In this document: piece by piece, positions 33,406-41,838 of the stretch
Position numbering within the stretch: the first letter of the stretch is position 1
Layout of the letters: every line of letters starts with the position of its first letter
DNA from: Agathobaculum hominis
GTDB taxonomy: Bacteria > Bacillota > Clostridia > Oscillospirales > Butyricicoccaceae
Assembly (NCBI RefSeq): GCF_014288055.1
Contig: NZ_JACOPK010000008.1
Span: forward strand, 1 to 64,000
Length of the DNA: 64,000 bases
Direction: 5' to 3'
Notes under the pieces: model-generated
Databases searched by the model: none
Seen by the model: the letters and a program-made list of their open reading frames with translations, nothing else
Told to the model about the DNA's origin: nothing
Made by a program: the position numbers and the translations under genes

Positions 33406-34740
33406 TCAGTTGTTCCATGCCTGCTTGACGATCGAGAAGCGCGAGCTGATCTCCTCCGCGCCGATCTTCAGCGTGCCGCTCTGCGCGCCCTCCGGGATCT
33501 TCGCGAAATAGACCGCCTGCGATGTCTGGCCAAGCTGGATGAGGTCGGTCCGGCCCGCGTAATACTCGCGCGAGGAACCCGTGACGCAGTAGATATTGAA
33601 CAGCGGAATCGAGTTCTGCCCCGCTCCGCGGTATTCGTAGAACGAAACCATACTCAGGCCGCCGTCCGTGGACTTGACCGCCGTGATGCGGTCGTGCCAG
33701 CTCCGGTCGATGCGCAGACTCCACGCATCCGAGATGCACTGATAAGTCGTGCTGACCTGTACGGGCGTTGTGCCCAGACCGTAGGCGTACCAGTCGAGCA
33801 TATACAGCGCGTCGTGCGCCGCCGCGTCCTTGTAGCCCGCCATGAGCACCGCGCGCGGCAGCTCGATCACGCCGTCGCTGTTGATGTCGGCCGCATAGAC
33901 CTGCACGGGACGGTAGGTGCTGCGGCTCGCGATGTCCTCGCCGTCGAGCGCAAGATTGACCAGCATTCCGTCGCTGTAGACGAAGATATCGGTCGTCAGG
34001 CCGATGCCGGAGGCCATTTTCTCTTCCGCGAACACCGCCGGCAGGCCGTCGGTGATATGTCCGGCCTCCATGCGCTCGACCGATGCGATGCCGGCGCTCA
34101 TCGCCGCCTCACCGGCCAGGTTCATGCGGCCGTTCTTATAGCGGTACAGCCGCGCGGCGCGCTTTCCGGAGGCGCCGGTCAGCAGCAGCAGATCCTTCGC
34201 GCCGTCGCCGTCCATGTCGGTCAGCTCAAGCGCACTGTAATCGGTCTCGAGCAGCACGCGCGGCGCGCAGCTGTCGTCAAAGTCGCACATCGTCAGCGCG
34301 CCCGTTCCGTTGCCGGCCAGCTGCCATGTGACCACGATGCCGCGGCCGCCGTCCGGAGTGATGGTCGGATATTCGACCGACTGGATCGCGGCTCCCTTGG
34401 CCTCGATCGAGCCGGTGCACCGATAGTCATCCCCGTTTTTCTTGTAGATATATACCTTGAAGTCGTTGCTCGTCGCCGAGGTCGCGCCGCGGAAGAACAC
34501 TATGGCCTCCTCCGCGCCGTCACCGTCCAGATCGACGAGCTGTACGGACGAACGGTTCTCCCCTGTGGTCGGGGTGGTATAGGAAACACCCGATGCCAGA
34601 AGCTCTTCGAGCTTGGTCTGCAGCGTCTGATAATTGCCGGGCGGCTTGGGCGCCGCCAGCAGCTCGTCGCCGGACGGCATCGTGCAGCCTGCAAGCAGCA
34701 GAAGGCTCATCAGCACGGGCAGTATACGAACAGATTTCAT
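33406..34740 (-). CDS. Lipoprotein with FG-GAP/VCBS-like calcium-loop repeats
   Basis: 444 aa. The signal ends in LLLLAGC (lipobox). At least three Asp-rich loops of the FG-GAP/VCBS beta-propeller type occur: DLDGDGAEEA, DMDGDGAKDLLLL and DINSDGVIE. It is a predicted cell-surface protein, enzymatic role unknown. It is the first gene of the run that includes the two-component pair, so it may be a sensor accessory. The ATG at 34740 lies after GGGAG. An extended -10 TGCTATACT lies in the upstream gap on the - strand with no clear -35. Confidence 0.85.
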   Translation of the reverse strand: MKSVRILPVLMSLLLLAGCTMPSGDELLAAPKPPGNYQTLQTKLEELLASGVSYTTPTTGENRSSVQLVDLDGDGAEEAIVFFRGATSATSNDFKVYIYKKNGDDYRCTGSIEAKGAAIQSVEYPTITPDGGRGIVVTWQLAGNGTGALTMCDFDDSCAPRVLLETDYSALELTDMDGDGAKDLLLLTGASGKRAARLYRYKNGRMNLAGEAAMSAGIASVERMEAGHITDGLPAVFAEEKMASGIGLTTDIFVYSDGMLVNLALDGEDIASRSTYRPVQVYAADINSDGVIELPRAVLMAGYKDAAAHDALYMLDWYAYGLGTTPVQVSTTYQCISDAWSLRIDRSWHDRITAVKSTDGGLSMVSFYEYRGAGQNSIPLFNIYCVTGSSREYYAGRTDLIQLGQTSQAVYFAKIPEGAQSGTLKIGAEEISSRFSIVKQAWNN

Positions 34741-34922
34741 TGCTTGCTCCCAGTCCTTGTTCGGAAGTCCAAATTCGCGCGTGGAAACGCGCGCGTTCTG
34801 TCGATCGCACAGGCACTCCCCTTGCGGATGCCTATACAGATTAAGTATAGCACAAATTCCACATATCCGGTATTCCTTTTTCCCGATTTTTTGATTACAG
34901 TACAGAAAAAGCGCTCTGCAAA

Positions 34923-34951
34923 TTGACAAAAGAGGACGGAGCGGTTATACT
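34923..34951 (+). promoter_or_regulatory. Promoter of tRNA-Leu
   Basis: TTGACA (34923-34928), 17-nt spacer, TATACT (34946-34951). Confidence 0.85.
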
Positions 34952-35005
34952 GAGACCATGCCGCCGAGCGCCGGAGCGCGTTTTGCGCGGCCTTCGATTT
35001 TTTCT

Positions 35006-35088
35006 GCGGGTATGGCGGAATGGCAGACGCGCCAGATTTAGGTTCTGGTGTCTCAGACGTGCAGGTTCAAGTCCTGTTACCCGCACCA
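35006..35088 (+). tRNA. tRNA-Leu (anticodon UAG)
   Basis: Type II tRNA of 83 nt with encoded CCA: acceptor GCGGGTA/TACCCGC, anticodon stem CCAGA/TCTGG with loop TTTAGGT (anticodon TAG, reads CUA/CUN), a variable arm and T arm with TTCAAGT. No terminator is seen before the next gene, which starts 27 nt later. Confidence 0.96.
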
Positions 35089-35115
35089 TCATCACACACA
35101 CACGAGGTTTTACTT

Positions 35116-35457
35116 ATGTCTCAGAACAGCATTCTTCTGGAAAAGTCGCTGCATTTTTCCGTCCGCATCGTAAAGCTGCACCGCCTGCTGCACCGGCACG
35201 AGGACGACCTGTCCGCCGAGCTGCTGAAGCACGCAGCGGCGATCGGCTCCGCAGTATCATGCGCGGATTGCGCCCTCAGCCGACGGGTCCTTGCTGAGAG
35301 CCTGAACGAGGCGCTGCGCGAAACGGCGCAGACCGAATACTGGCTGCGGCTGCTGACGCTGACCGACGATGTTGACGTCCGCACAGGCGCTTCCCTGCTG
35401 AGCGACTGCACCGAGCTGCGCCGCCTGCTGACCGCCGCGGCAAGCGCTGCAAACTAA
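35116..35457 (+). CDS. Four-helix bundle protein (23S intervening-sequence protein type)
   Basis: 113 aa, all helical. The stretch ETAQTEYWLRLLTLTDDV matches the signature of the four-helix-bundle family first found in 23S rRNA intervening sequences; members are common as free genes and their role is unknown. ACGAGG precedes the ATG at 35116. It is probably co-transcribed with tRNA-Leu, since no terminator or separate promoter lies between. Confidence 0.82.
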   Translation: MSQNSILLEKSLHFSVRIVKLHRLLHRHEDDLSAELLKHAAAIGSAVSCADCALSRRVLAESLNEALRETAQTEYWLRLLTLTDDVDVRTGASLLSDCTELRRLLTAAASAAN

Positions 35458-35472
35458 GCTGAAATTCGTCTG

Positions 35473-35497
35473 AAAAACACGCCAAAGGCGTGTTTTT
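35473..35497 (+). terminator. Terminator after four-helix bundle gene
   Basis: An 11-bp stem AAAAACACGCC / GGCGTGTTTTT with 3-nt loop, followed by CTTTTTTT. Confidence 0.9.
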
Positions 35498-35516
35498 CTT
35501 TTTTTCTGCGCACAGC

Positions 35517-35545
35517 TTGCAAATATTTCGGGAACGCGATATAAT
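35517..35545 (+). promoter_or_regulatory. Promoter of SGNH hydrolase gene
   Basis: TTGCAA (35517-35522), 17-nt spacer, TATAAT (35540-35545). Confidence 0.75.
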
Positions 35546-35566
35546 GAGCGCAAATGAGGTGGTTAA

Positions 35567-36139
35567 ATGGCAAAGCGCATCATCTGCATCGGCGACTCCA
35601 ACACATATGGCTATGACCCTGCCGCCTTTGGCGGCGCGCGCTATCCCGAGGGCGTGCGGTGGACATCACGGCTCGGAAGCGCGTGGGACATCCGGAATCT
35701 CGGCGAGAACGGCCGGGAAATCCCGTCGAGCAGCTTCGCCGTGCGCGTCCTGCTCAGCCAGGTCCGCTCCCGGCTGCCGGCAGACGGGCTCTGTCTGATG
35801 CTCGGCACGAACGACCTGCTCTGCGGCGCCTCCCCTGCCGAGGCTGCCGAACGGATGCGCATCTTTATCAGCGATCTTCTGGTCTGCGGTCTGCCGTTGC
35901 TGCTCGTCGCGCCGCCGCTTATGCAGAGCGGAACATGGGTTGAGAGCGACGCGCTCATCCGCAGTTCCGGACAGCTCGCCCCGCTCTACCGCGATCTCGC
36001 CGCGCTCTGCGGCGTGTCGTTCTGTGACGCCTCCGGCTGGGACATTCCGGTCGTGTTCGACGGCGTCCACTTTTCCGAACAGGGCCACCGCCGCTTTGCC
36101 GAGCAGCTCGAGCCGGTTTTCGCGCAGATGTTTCTGTGA
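35567..36139 (+). CDS. SGNH/GDSL-family hydrolase
   Basis: 190 aa. Block I is IGDSNTYG (nucleophile Ser11), block III GTND (around 81-84) gives the oxyanion Asn, and block V DGVHFSEQGH gives the catalytic Asp and His. No signal peptide, so it is cytoplasmic. It resembles arylesterase-like members that deacetylate or hydrolyse small esters; the natural substrate is unknown. It has its own promoter and terminator. Confidence 0.93.
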   Translation: MAKRIICIGDSNTYGYDPAAFGGARYPEGVRWTSRLGSAWDIRNLGENGREIPSSSFAVRVLLSQVRSRLPADGLCLMLGTNDLLCGASPAEAAERMRIFISDLLVCGLPLLLVAPPLMQSGTWVESDALIRSSGQLAPLYRDLAALCGVSFCDASGWDIPVVFDGVHFSEQGHRRFAEQLEPVFAQMFL

Positions 36140-36153
36140 ACTTCACCTGCAAA

Positions 36154-36184
36154 AAAGCACCGCAGTCATAGACTGCGGTGCTTT
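36154..36184. terminator. Bidirectional terminator
   Basis: A 14-bp stem AAAGCACCGCAGTC / GACTGCGGTGCTTT with 3-nt loop, between the SGNH hydrolase (+) and thioesterase (-) genes. Confidence 0.9.
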
Positions 36185-36206
36185 CCTTATATCTGCATAT
36201 TCGCTT

Positions 36207-36599
36207 TTACTTTGCGAGCTTGCTCTGTGCCTTCTGCTCGAAGCGCTCCTTGGCAACAATAGCGCGCTGATGCGTGCCCTCGCCGATCAGACCTGCCTCG
36301 TCGTAGGCTGCGACCTTGAAGGTCAGAATTTTGCCGTTCGGCGCGATCTCGGTCAGCTCGGTCTCGATACGGACCTCCATGCCCTCCGGCGTTGCGGCAA
36401 CATGGCTTACGTTTACCAGCGTGCCGACCGTGGTCTTGCCCTCCTCGAGCTCACCGGCAACACTGCCTGCGGCGGTGTTCTCGATGGCTGCGATCATCAT
36501 CGGGGTGGCAAATACGGATACCAGACCGCTGCCGACATTGCACGCCAGCTGCTCCTTGGTTACGGTGAACTTCTTCTCGCCCTTGATACCAGTGTTCAT
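36207..36599 (-). CDS. Hotdog-fold thioesterase, FlK-like
   Basis: 130 aa resembling the fluoroacetyl-CoA thioesterase FlK family (VGSGLVSVFATPMMIAAIENTAAGSVAGELEEGKTTVGTLVNVSH...ATPEGMEVRIETELTEI). FlK's Thr/Glu/His catalytic set appears as T/E/H in TPMM, IENTA and VSHVAATP. The real substrate is probably another short acyl-CoA. I start at 36599 with AGGAG seven bases upstream. It ends the run starting with parA, 31 bp after serS. Confidence 0.88.
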   Translation of the reverse strand: MNTGIKGEKKFTVTKEQLACNVGSGLVSVFATPMMIAAIENTAAGSVAGELEEGKTTVGTLVNVSHVAATPEGMEVRIETELTEIAPNGKILTFKVAAYDEAGLIGEGTHQRAIVAKERFEQKAQSKLAK

Positions 36600-36630
36600 T
36601 GTTCTGCTCCTGTCTTTCAAAAAACGGAAA

Positions 36631-37929
36631 TTACTTCTTGTTCTTGCGCAGCTCGGTCATGCCGCCCATGTACGGCTGGAGCGGCTTCGGGATAGCGACC
36701 GAGCCGTCCTCACGCAGATTGTTCTCGAGGAACGCGATCAGCATGCGCGGAGGTGCTACGACCGTGTTGTTCAGAGTGTGCGCGAAGTACAGCTCCTTCG
36801 GGTTCTCCTTGCTGCGGATACGGATGCCCAGACGGCGCGCCTGTGCGTCGCCGAGGTTAGAGCAGGAGCCGACCTCGAAGTACTTCTTCTGGCGCGGAGA
36901 CCATGCCTCTACGTCGCAGGACTTGACCTTCAGGTCAGCCAGGTCGCCGGAGCAGCACTCCAGCGTGCGTACCGGAATATCGAGCGAACGGAAGAAATCG
37001 ACCGTGTTCTGCCACAGCTTCTCGTACCATGCCTTGCTGTCCTCCGGCTTGCAGACGACGACCATTTCCTGCTTCTCGAACTGGTGGATGCGGTAAACGC
37101 CGCGCTCCTCGATGCCGTGCGCACCGACTTCCTTGCGGAAGCACGGAGAGTAGCTGGTGAGGGTCTGCGGGAGGGTCTCCTCGTCGTTGATGGTGTCGAT
37201 GAACTTGCCGATCATGGAGTGCTCGGAGGTGCCGATCAGGTACAGATCCTCGCCCTCGATCTTGTACATCATGTTCTCCATTTCCTTGAAGGACATAACG
37301 CCCTTTACTACATCACCGTGGATCATGAACGGCGGAATGTAGTAGGTGAAGCCGCGGTCGATCATGAAGTCGCGCGCGTAGGACAGGATGGAGGAGTGCA
37401 GACGGGCAATGTCGCCCTTGAGGTAGTAGAAGCCGTTGCCGGAGGTGCGGCGAGCAGCGTCGAGATCGATGCCGTCGAAGGACTCCATGATGTCAACATG
37501 ATACGGAACCTCGAAATCCGGAACGACCGGCTCGCCGAAGCGCTCGTTCTCGACGTTCTCGGAGTCGTCCTTGCCGATCGGGACAGACGGGTCGATGATG
37601 TTCGGGATGACCATCATGCGGTTCTTGACTTCCTCAGCAAAGACCTTCTCGTCCTCTTCGAGCTTGGTCATCTCGTCGGCCATCGCCTTGACCTCTGCCT
37701 TGACCTTCTCGGCCTCGTCCTTCTGGCCCTTGGCCATCAGACCGCCGATCTCCTTGGACTTCTTGTTGCGCTGAGCGCGCAGCTCGTCGCAGCGAGTCTT
37801 TGCAGCGCGGTACTTCGCGTCGAACTCGATGACCTCATCGACCATCGGGATTTTCTCGTCCTGGAACTTCTTTTTGATGTTTTCCTTGACTGCGTCCGGG
37901 TTTGCTCGGACAAATTTGATATCCAGCAT
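36631..37929 (-). CDS. serS: Seryl-tRNA synthetase
   Basis: Class II synthetase, 432 aa, charging tRNA-Ser. The N-terminal long coiled-coil arm (about 25-100) reads the tRNA. The catalytic core has YIPPFMIHGDVVKGVMSF, FRKEVGAHGIEERGVYRIHQFEK (motif 2) and LNNTVVAPPRMLIAFLENNLREDGS (motif 3). It is 12 bp after the upstream coiled-coil gene, so it has no T-box leader of its own. Confidence 0.97.
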   Translation of the reverse strand: MLDIKFVRANPDAVKENIKKKFQDEKIPMVDEVIEFDAKYRAAKTRCDELRAQRNKKSKEIGGLMAKGQKDEAEKVKAEVKAMADEMTKLEEDEKVFAEEVKNRMMVIPNIIDPSVPIGKDDSENVENERFGEPVVPDFEVPYHVDIMESFDGIDLDAARRTSGNGFYYLKGDIARLHSSILSYARDFMIDRGFTYYIPPFMIHGDVVKGVMSFKEMENMMYKIEGEDLYLIGTSEHSMIGKFIDTINDEETLPQTLTSYSPCFRKEVGAHGIEERGVYRIHQFEKQEMVVVCKPEDSKAWYEKLWQNTVDFFRSLDIPVRTLECCSGDLADLKVKSCDVEAWSPRQKKYFEVGSCSNLGDAQARRLGIRIRSKENPKELYFAHTLNNTVVAPPRMLIAFLENNLREDGSVAIPKPLQPYMGGMTELRKNKK

Positions 37930-37941
37930 TTTTATTTCTCC

Positions 37942-38511
37942 TTATTGATTATTGACATTGTTATCTTCGCTCTGCGCGGCGCTGTCTGCGAGCGCGAGCA
38001 GCTTCTGATAGACTGCGTAGTCGTTCGCCTCAAGCACGCCGCCGTCCTCGCGGAGCTTGAGCTTATCCTCGGAAAAGGCGTCTCTAATGCCCTCGAGCAG
38101 GTAATTCAGCTGCTCCATGTCATCGTCAATGACGGCCTGCTCCGCCGCTACCAGCATTTCGAGCATCTGCTCGCGGTCGCGCAGATTCTGCGTCGCGCCG
38201 ACCACATCGGTCTTTGCCTGCTCGGTGCCGAGCGTGCTGCGCACGCTCTCGAGCGCGCTGCTCTGCAAATCAAACTGCTGCTGCAGATCTGCGACCTTCT
38301 GAGTCGCGCCCTGCGCAACCGTCTGCTGCTCGTTCAGCTGTGAGCTGAGGTTTTCGACCTGTCTGTCCGCACGCGCCTGCGCAACATAGCTGATGAGGAT
38401 GAGTGCGATCGCCACCGAGAACAGACCGACGATATAAAACGTCAGCGTCGTGCGGCTGAGTTTTTTCTCCGGTTTTGCCTGTTCGGGGGCGTTGTTTTTC
38501 TGTTCGTTCAT
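37942..38511 (-). CDS. Membrane-anchored coiled-coil protein in the parAB-serS run
   Basis: 189 aa. A polar N-terminus (about 1-22), one membrane segment (about 24-45), a coiled coil (about 50-105, rich in Gln/Glu/Leu) and an acidic helical C-terminal region. The orientation puts most of the protein outside. I do not recognise a named family. It lies between parB and serS, 11 bp after parB, suggesting co-expression with chromosome segregation genes. Confidence 0.75.
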   Translation of the reverse strand: MNEQKNNAPEQAKPEKKLSRTTLTFYIVGLFSVAIALILISYVAQARADRQVENLSSQLNEQQTVAQGATQKVADLQQQFDLQSSALESVRSTLGTEQAKTDVVGATQNLRDREQMLEMLVAAEQAVIDDDMEQLNYLLEGIRDAFSEDKLKLREDGGVLEANDYAVYQKLLALADSAAQSEDNNVNNQ

Positions 38512-38522
38512 GTGCTGCCTCC

Positions 38523-39401
38523 TTATACGCGCAGGGCGCGCAGCGCTTCGGTCAGGCGTTCCAGATCGTCCGCGCCGTAATATTCAAGGGTCAGCTGACC
38601 GCTGTTTTTGCCCTGCTGAATGCAGATCTTACGGCCGAGGACGCTTTCCAGCTCCTTCTCCAGCGCCGCGATATAATCCACGGAAAAGTCGCTTTCCTGC
38701 GGCTTTGGCTCCGCAGGCTTTTTGTTCATGCGCTTGGCGAGCGCCTCTGCCTGACGAACGGTCATGCCGGCCATCTGCTTTGCGGCCTCGACGCGCTTGT
38801 CCTCCTCCGCGACGGCGAGCACCGCACGCGCATGGCCGCCGGAGAGTTCTCCCCTGCTGACCATGGTCCGGACCTCGCCGGGCAGCTGAAGCAGACGCAG
38901 CGCATTGGCGACCGCCGGGCGCGACTTGACGACGCGCTGCGCGACCTGCTCCTGCGTCAGGCCATAGTCGCGCATCAGCTGCTCATAGCCCTCCGCTTCC
39001 TCGATCGGGTTGAGGTCCTGTCTCTGAAGATTTTCGATGAGGGCGAGCTCCATGACCTCGCTCTCGCTCGCCTCGATGACCATCGCCGGGATTTCATCCA
39101 GACCGGCCTGCCGCGCGGCACGCCATCTTCTCTCGCCTGCGATGATCTGATAATAGCCTTCCTTTTTGCCCGCGCGCACCGTGATCGGCGTGATGACGCC
39201 GTGCAGACGGATGCTTTCCGCAAGCTCGTCGAGCGCCTCCTGCGCGAATACCTTCCTCGGCTGGCCGGGGTTCGGTTCGATGCGGCTGACCGCGATCTTG
39301 CTGACGCTGTCCGCCGAGGTCTCCGTTTTCAGATCAACGACCGTCGTATCTCCGAACAGGTTGGACAGGCCGCCGCCCAGTCCCTTTTTACCGGATGCCA
39401 T
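38523..39401 (-). CDS. parB: Chromosome partitioning protein ParB (Spo0J)
   Basis: 292 aa. Box I is IAGERRWRAAR, the arginine patch ENLQRQDLNPIEEAEGY binds CTP, and the HTH RVVKSRPAVANALRLLQLP binds parS. A C-terminal dimer domain follows. It spreads from parS sites and loads SMC. The start overlaps the parA stop by one base (TGATG), so they are coupled. The parS-like cluster is just upstream of parA. Confidence 0.96.
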   Translation of the reverse strand: MASGKKGLGGGLSNLFGDTTVVDLKTETSADSVSKIAVSRIEPNPGQPRKVFAQEALDELAESIRLHGVITPITVRAGKKEGYYQIIAGERRWRAARQAGLDEIPAMVIEASESEVMELALIENLQRQDLNPIEEAEGYEQLMRDYGLTQEQVAQRVVKSRPAVANALRLLQLPGEVRTMVSRGELSGGHARAVLAVAEEDKRVEAAKQMAGMTVRQAEALAKRMNKKPAEPKPQESDFSVDYIAALEKELESVLGRKICIQQGKNSGQLTLEYYGADDLERLTEALRALRV

Positions 39402-40174
39402 CAGCCCTTCCCCTTTCCGTTTTTCGCAAGGATTTCATCCGCGAGCGACAGATACGCTTCTGCGCCGCGGCACATGCGGTCGTACTCGGTGATCGGCTTG
39501 CCGTGGCTCGGCGCCTCGCTCAGACGAACGTTGCGCGGAACGACCGACGAGAATACCTCGCCCGGGAAGTGCTTTTTGACCTCCTCGACCACCTGAATGG
39601 ACAGGTTGGTTCGACCGTCGAACATGGTCAGCAGCACGCCCTCGAGCGACAGCTTCGGGTTCATGTTTTTCTTGACCATGCGCACGGTCGTCATCAGCTG
39701 GCTCAGTCCCTCGAGCGCGTAATACTCACACTGGAGCGGAACCAGAAAGCTGTCCGCTGCGCACAGGCAGTTGAGCGTCAGCAGGCCGAGCGACGGCGGG
39801 CAGTCGATGAACACATAATCGTATTCGTCCTTGACCTTGTCGAGCACGAGCTTGAGCCGCGCCTCGCGGTGATCCATTGCGATCAGATCGAGCTCTGCGC
39901 CCGCAAGATTGACGTTTGCGCCGATGATATCGACCCATTTGGTCTGGACGATACCCGATTTCGTATCCGGGTCCTCGGATACAATCAGATCATAGACCGA
40001 TGTTTCGAGAGAACGCGGATCGACGCCGAAGCCTGAGGTCGCATTGCCCTGCGGGTCAAAGTCGCACAGCAGAACGCGTTTTCCGCGCTCGGACAGTGCC
40101 GCTGCGAGGTTGATCGCAGTCGTTGTTTTTCCCACGCCGCCCTTCTGGTTAGCGAACGCGATAATTTTACCCAT
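39401..40174 (-). CDS. parA: Chromosome partitioning ATPase ParA (Soj)
   Basis: 257 aa. The deviant Walker A KGGVGKTTT (10-18) and the DCPPSLGLLTLN box identify ParA/MinD-type ATPases. With ParB it segregates origins and in Bacillus also modulates DnaA. It heads the parA-parB-coiled-coil-serS-thioesterase run. AGGAAA lies before the ATG, and a TATAAT-like -10 lies close upstream (TATAATAAGGAGC on the - strand). Confidence 0.96.
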   Translation of the reverse strand: MGKIIAFANQKGGVGKTTTAINLAAALSERGKRVLLCDFDPQGNATSGFGVDPRSLETSVYDLIVSEDPDTKSGIVQTKWVDIIGANVNLAGAELDLIAMDHREARLKLVLDKVKDEYDYVFIDCPPSLGLLTLNCLCAADSFLVPLQCEYYALEGLSQLMTTVRMVKKNMNPKLSLEGVLLTMFDGRTNLSIQVVEEVKKHFPGEVFSSVVPRNVRLSEAPSHGKPITEYDRMCRGAEAYLSLADEILAKNGKGKG

Positions 40175-40289
40175 AGTGCTTTCCTCTTTATTCGTGTTTT
40201 TTCCTATGCTCCTTATTATAGCACATGCTTAAAAGAAAACAAAGGCACTATCCCAAAATTTTTGCCTGCACGTTTCCTTCTGCGGAAAA

Positions 40290-40452
40290 TGTTTCATGTG
40301 AAACATGAGTTTGCCTGCGTGTACGTTGTTTCACGTGGAACATAGACCGCCCGGGAAAGGTTTCACGTGAAACAGTCCCTCTCTGTTTCGCGCCGATGTT
40401 TCACGTGGAACAATTTCGTCATTTGTTCCATGCCTTTGTTTCACATGAAACA
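40290..40452. promoter_or_regulatory. Cluster of five parS-like sites
   Basis: Five 16-bp sites with the parS pattern TGTTTCACGTGAAACA: 40290-40305 (CATG centre), 40327-40342 (GGAAC right arm), 40359-40374 (perfect core), 40397-40412 (GGAAC right arm) and 40437-40452 (CATG centre). They lie between parA and noc. Variants suggest graded ParB, or possibly Noc, binding. Confidence 0.9.
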
Positions 40453-40455
40453 AAG

Positions 40456-40724
40456 GTGCCATCCCTTCGGATGGCACCTCAGTCTGTCGATAAAGTCTGT
40501 TTTCACGCCAAAACAGCAGTCGCGCGGCAGCGCGCATTCAAAAGCGTTTGCTGCGCAAACGCATGAAAACCGGGGGCGTGTACCTCGGTTTTCATACTTT
40601 AAGAGGGAGAAAGTTTCCGTATGGGAACTTTCGGACGTCCGTGTTTTGCGAAGTCAAAACACAGATTGTCGGAAAAACGATAGTTTTTCGACAGTCTCAA
40701 GTGCCATCCCTTCGGATGGCACCT
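40456..40724 (-). repeat. Dispersed multi-hairpin repeat, copy B (after noc)
   Basis: The interior (40480-40700) matches copy A throughout, with hairpins at 40544-40562, 40566-40592, 40609-40632, 40641-40662 and 40663-40697. It starts AGTCTGTCGATAAA and ends TTTTTCGACAGTCT, imperfect terminal inverted repeats. A 24-bp hairpin (GTGCCATCC / GGATGGCAC core) flanks it exactly on both sides (40456-40479 and 40701-40724). Confidence 0.85.
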
Positions 40725-40753
40725 ATATAATATAGTATCGTGATTGCTGCGAT

Positions 40754-41593
40754 TTACCCTTTCGCGTGCGGAATGCAGATAGTGAGCGTCAGGCCGTCAT
40801 CGCTCTCCTGCTGCTTGACAGTCGCGCCGATCCCTGCATCGACCATCACCCCGACCGCACGGTTGAGTGTGTTCAGAAAAAAGCGTACATCCTTGAACAG
40901 GCGCACAACGTGCTTGCCGCTCTCCGGTTCAACGACCGGCTGCGGATTTTCCTTTGCCTTGAGGAATTCGTCAATATATTCCTCGGTACGGCTGACATTC
41001 AGCTCATGCTCGATAATATAATTGGTGACGTTGATGCGGTCGGCCTCATCGTTCAGGCGCAGCAGTGCCCGGGCGTGCCGCTCGGTCAGATTGTTGCATC
41101 GGATCAGCTCCATATTCTGCTGCGACAGCCGCAGCAGCCGCAGCTTGTTCGCAACGGCCGACTGGGTCTTCCCTACCTTGCGCGCGGCCTCCTCCTGCGT
41201 CAGACCGAACTGCTCGATGAGCCGCTTGAAGCCGTTCGCCTCCTCAAAGAAATCCAGATCGCGCCGCTGCAAATTCTCAACGAGGGCAATTACCGACGAG
41301 TCCTCCCCGTCCGCGTTGATGAGCAGGCAGGGCACATCGGTCAGTCCGGCGACGCGCGCCGCCCTCAGCCGCCTCTCCCCCGCGACCAGTTCATAGCCGC
41401 CGTTCGCTGTCCGCCGCACAGTCAGCGGATTGAGCACGCCGTACTGACGGATGCTCTCCGCGAGCGTGGCGATCGCCTCCGGGTCGAAATATCGCCGCGG
41501 CTGATTGGGATTGCGCACGATCTCTGAAATACGGATGCGCCGCAGCACCCGATCCTCCCTCCCGGACACAAGCGTCAGGACCGATTTCATCAT
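40754..41593 (-). CDS. noc: ParB-like nucleoid occlusion protein Noc
   Basis: 279 aa, a second ParB paralogue: VAGERRLRAARVAGL (box I), ENLQRRDLDFFEEANGF (box II) and KVGKTQSAVANKLRLLRLS (HTH). Its place beside rsmG-mnmG is the typical place of noc in Firmicutes. Noc prevents division over the nucleoid. The start at 41593 follows AAGGAGG by six bases; the frame upstream is not coding-like. A canonical ATTTCCCGGGAAAT site is not present, only CCCGGGAAA at 40350-40358. Confidence 0.92.
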   Translation of the reverse strand: MMKSVLTLVSGREDRVLRRIRISEIVRNPNQPRRYFDPEAIATLAESIRQYGVLNPLTVRRTANGGYELVAGERRLRAARVAGLTDVPCLLINADGEDSSVIALVENLQRRDLDFFEEANGFKRLIEQFGLTQEEAARKVGKTQSAVANKLRLLRLSQQNMELIRCNNLTERHARALLRLNDEADRINVTNYIIEHELNVSRTEEYIDEFLKAKENPQPVVEPESGKHVVRLFKDVRFFLNTLNRAVGVMVDAGIGATVKQQESDDGLTLTICIPHAKG

Positions 41594-41793
41594 AAGTAGC
41601 CTCCTTTTCCTGCTGTGCCCGATGAACAGGGGTACTGCACCCCTGTTTTCTGTGGCACGGTCGTCCTTTGGTAATAGATTACCACAATTTTGCAGACAGG
41701 CAAGCAAAATCGACCGCGCAATCTGCCTTGTACGACAAATTCCTGTCATTTCCAACGAAAAAGCGGCTGATATACTTATTTTCGGACAAAAAA

Positions 41794-41822
41794 TACCCTC
41801 TGTAATTTCCGTACAGAGGGTA
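41794..41822 (-). terminator. rsmG terminator
   Basis: An 11-bp stem TACCCTCTGTA / TACAGAGGGTA (41794-41804 with 41812-41822), followed on the - strand by TTTTTTGTCC. It separates mnmG-rsmG from noc. Confidence 0.85.
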
Positions 41823-41838
41823 AACTTTCCGTATAGTC

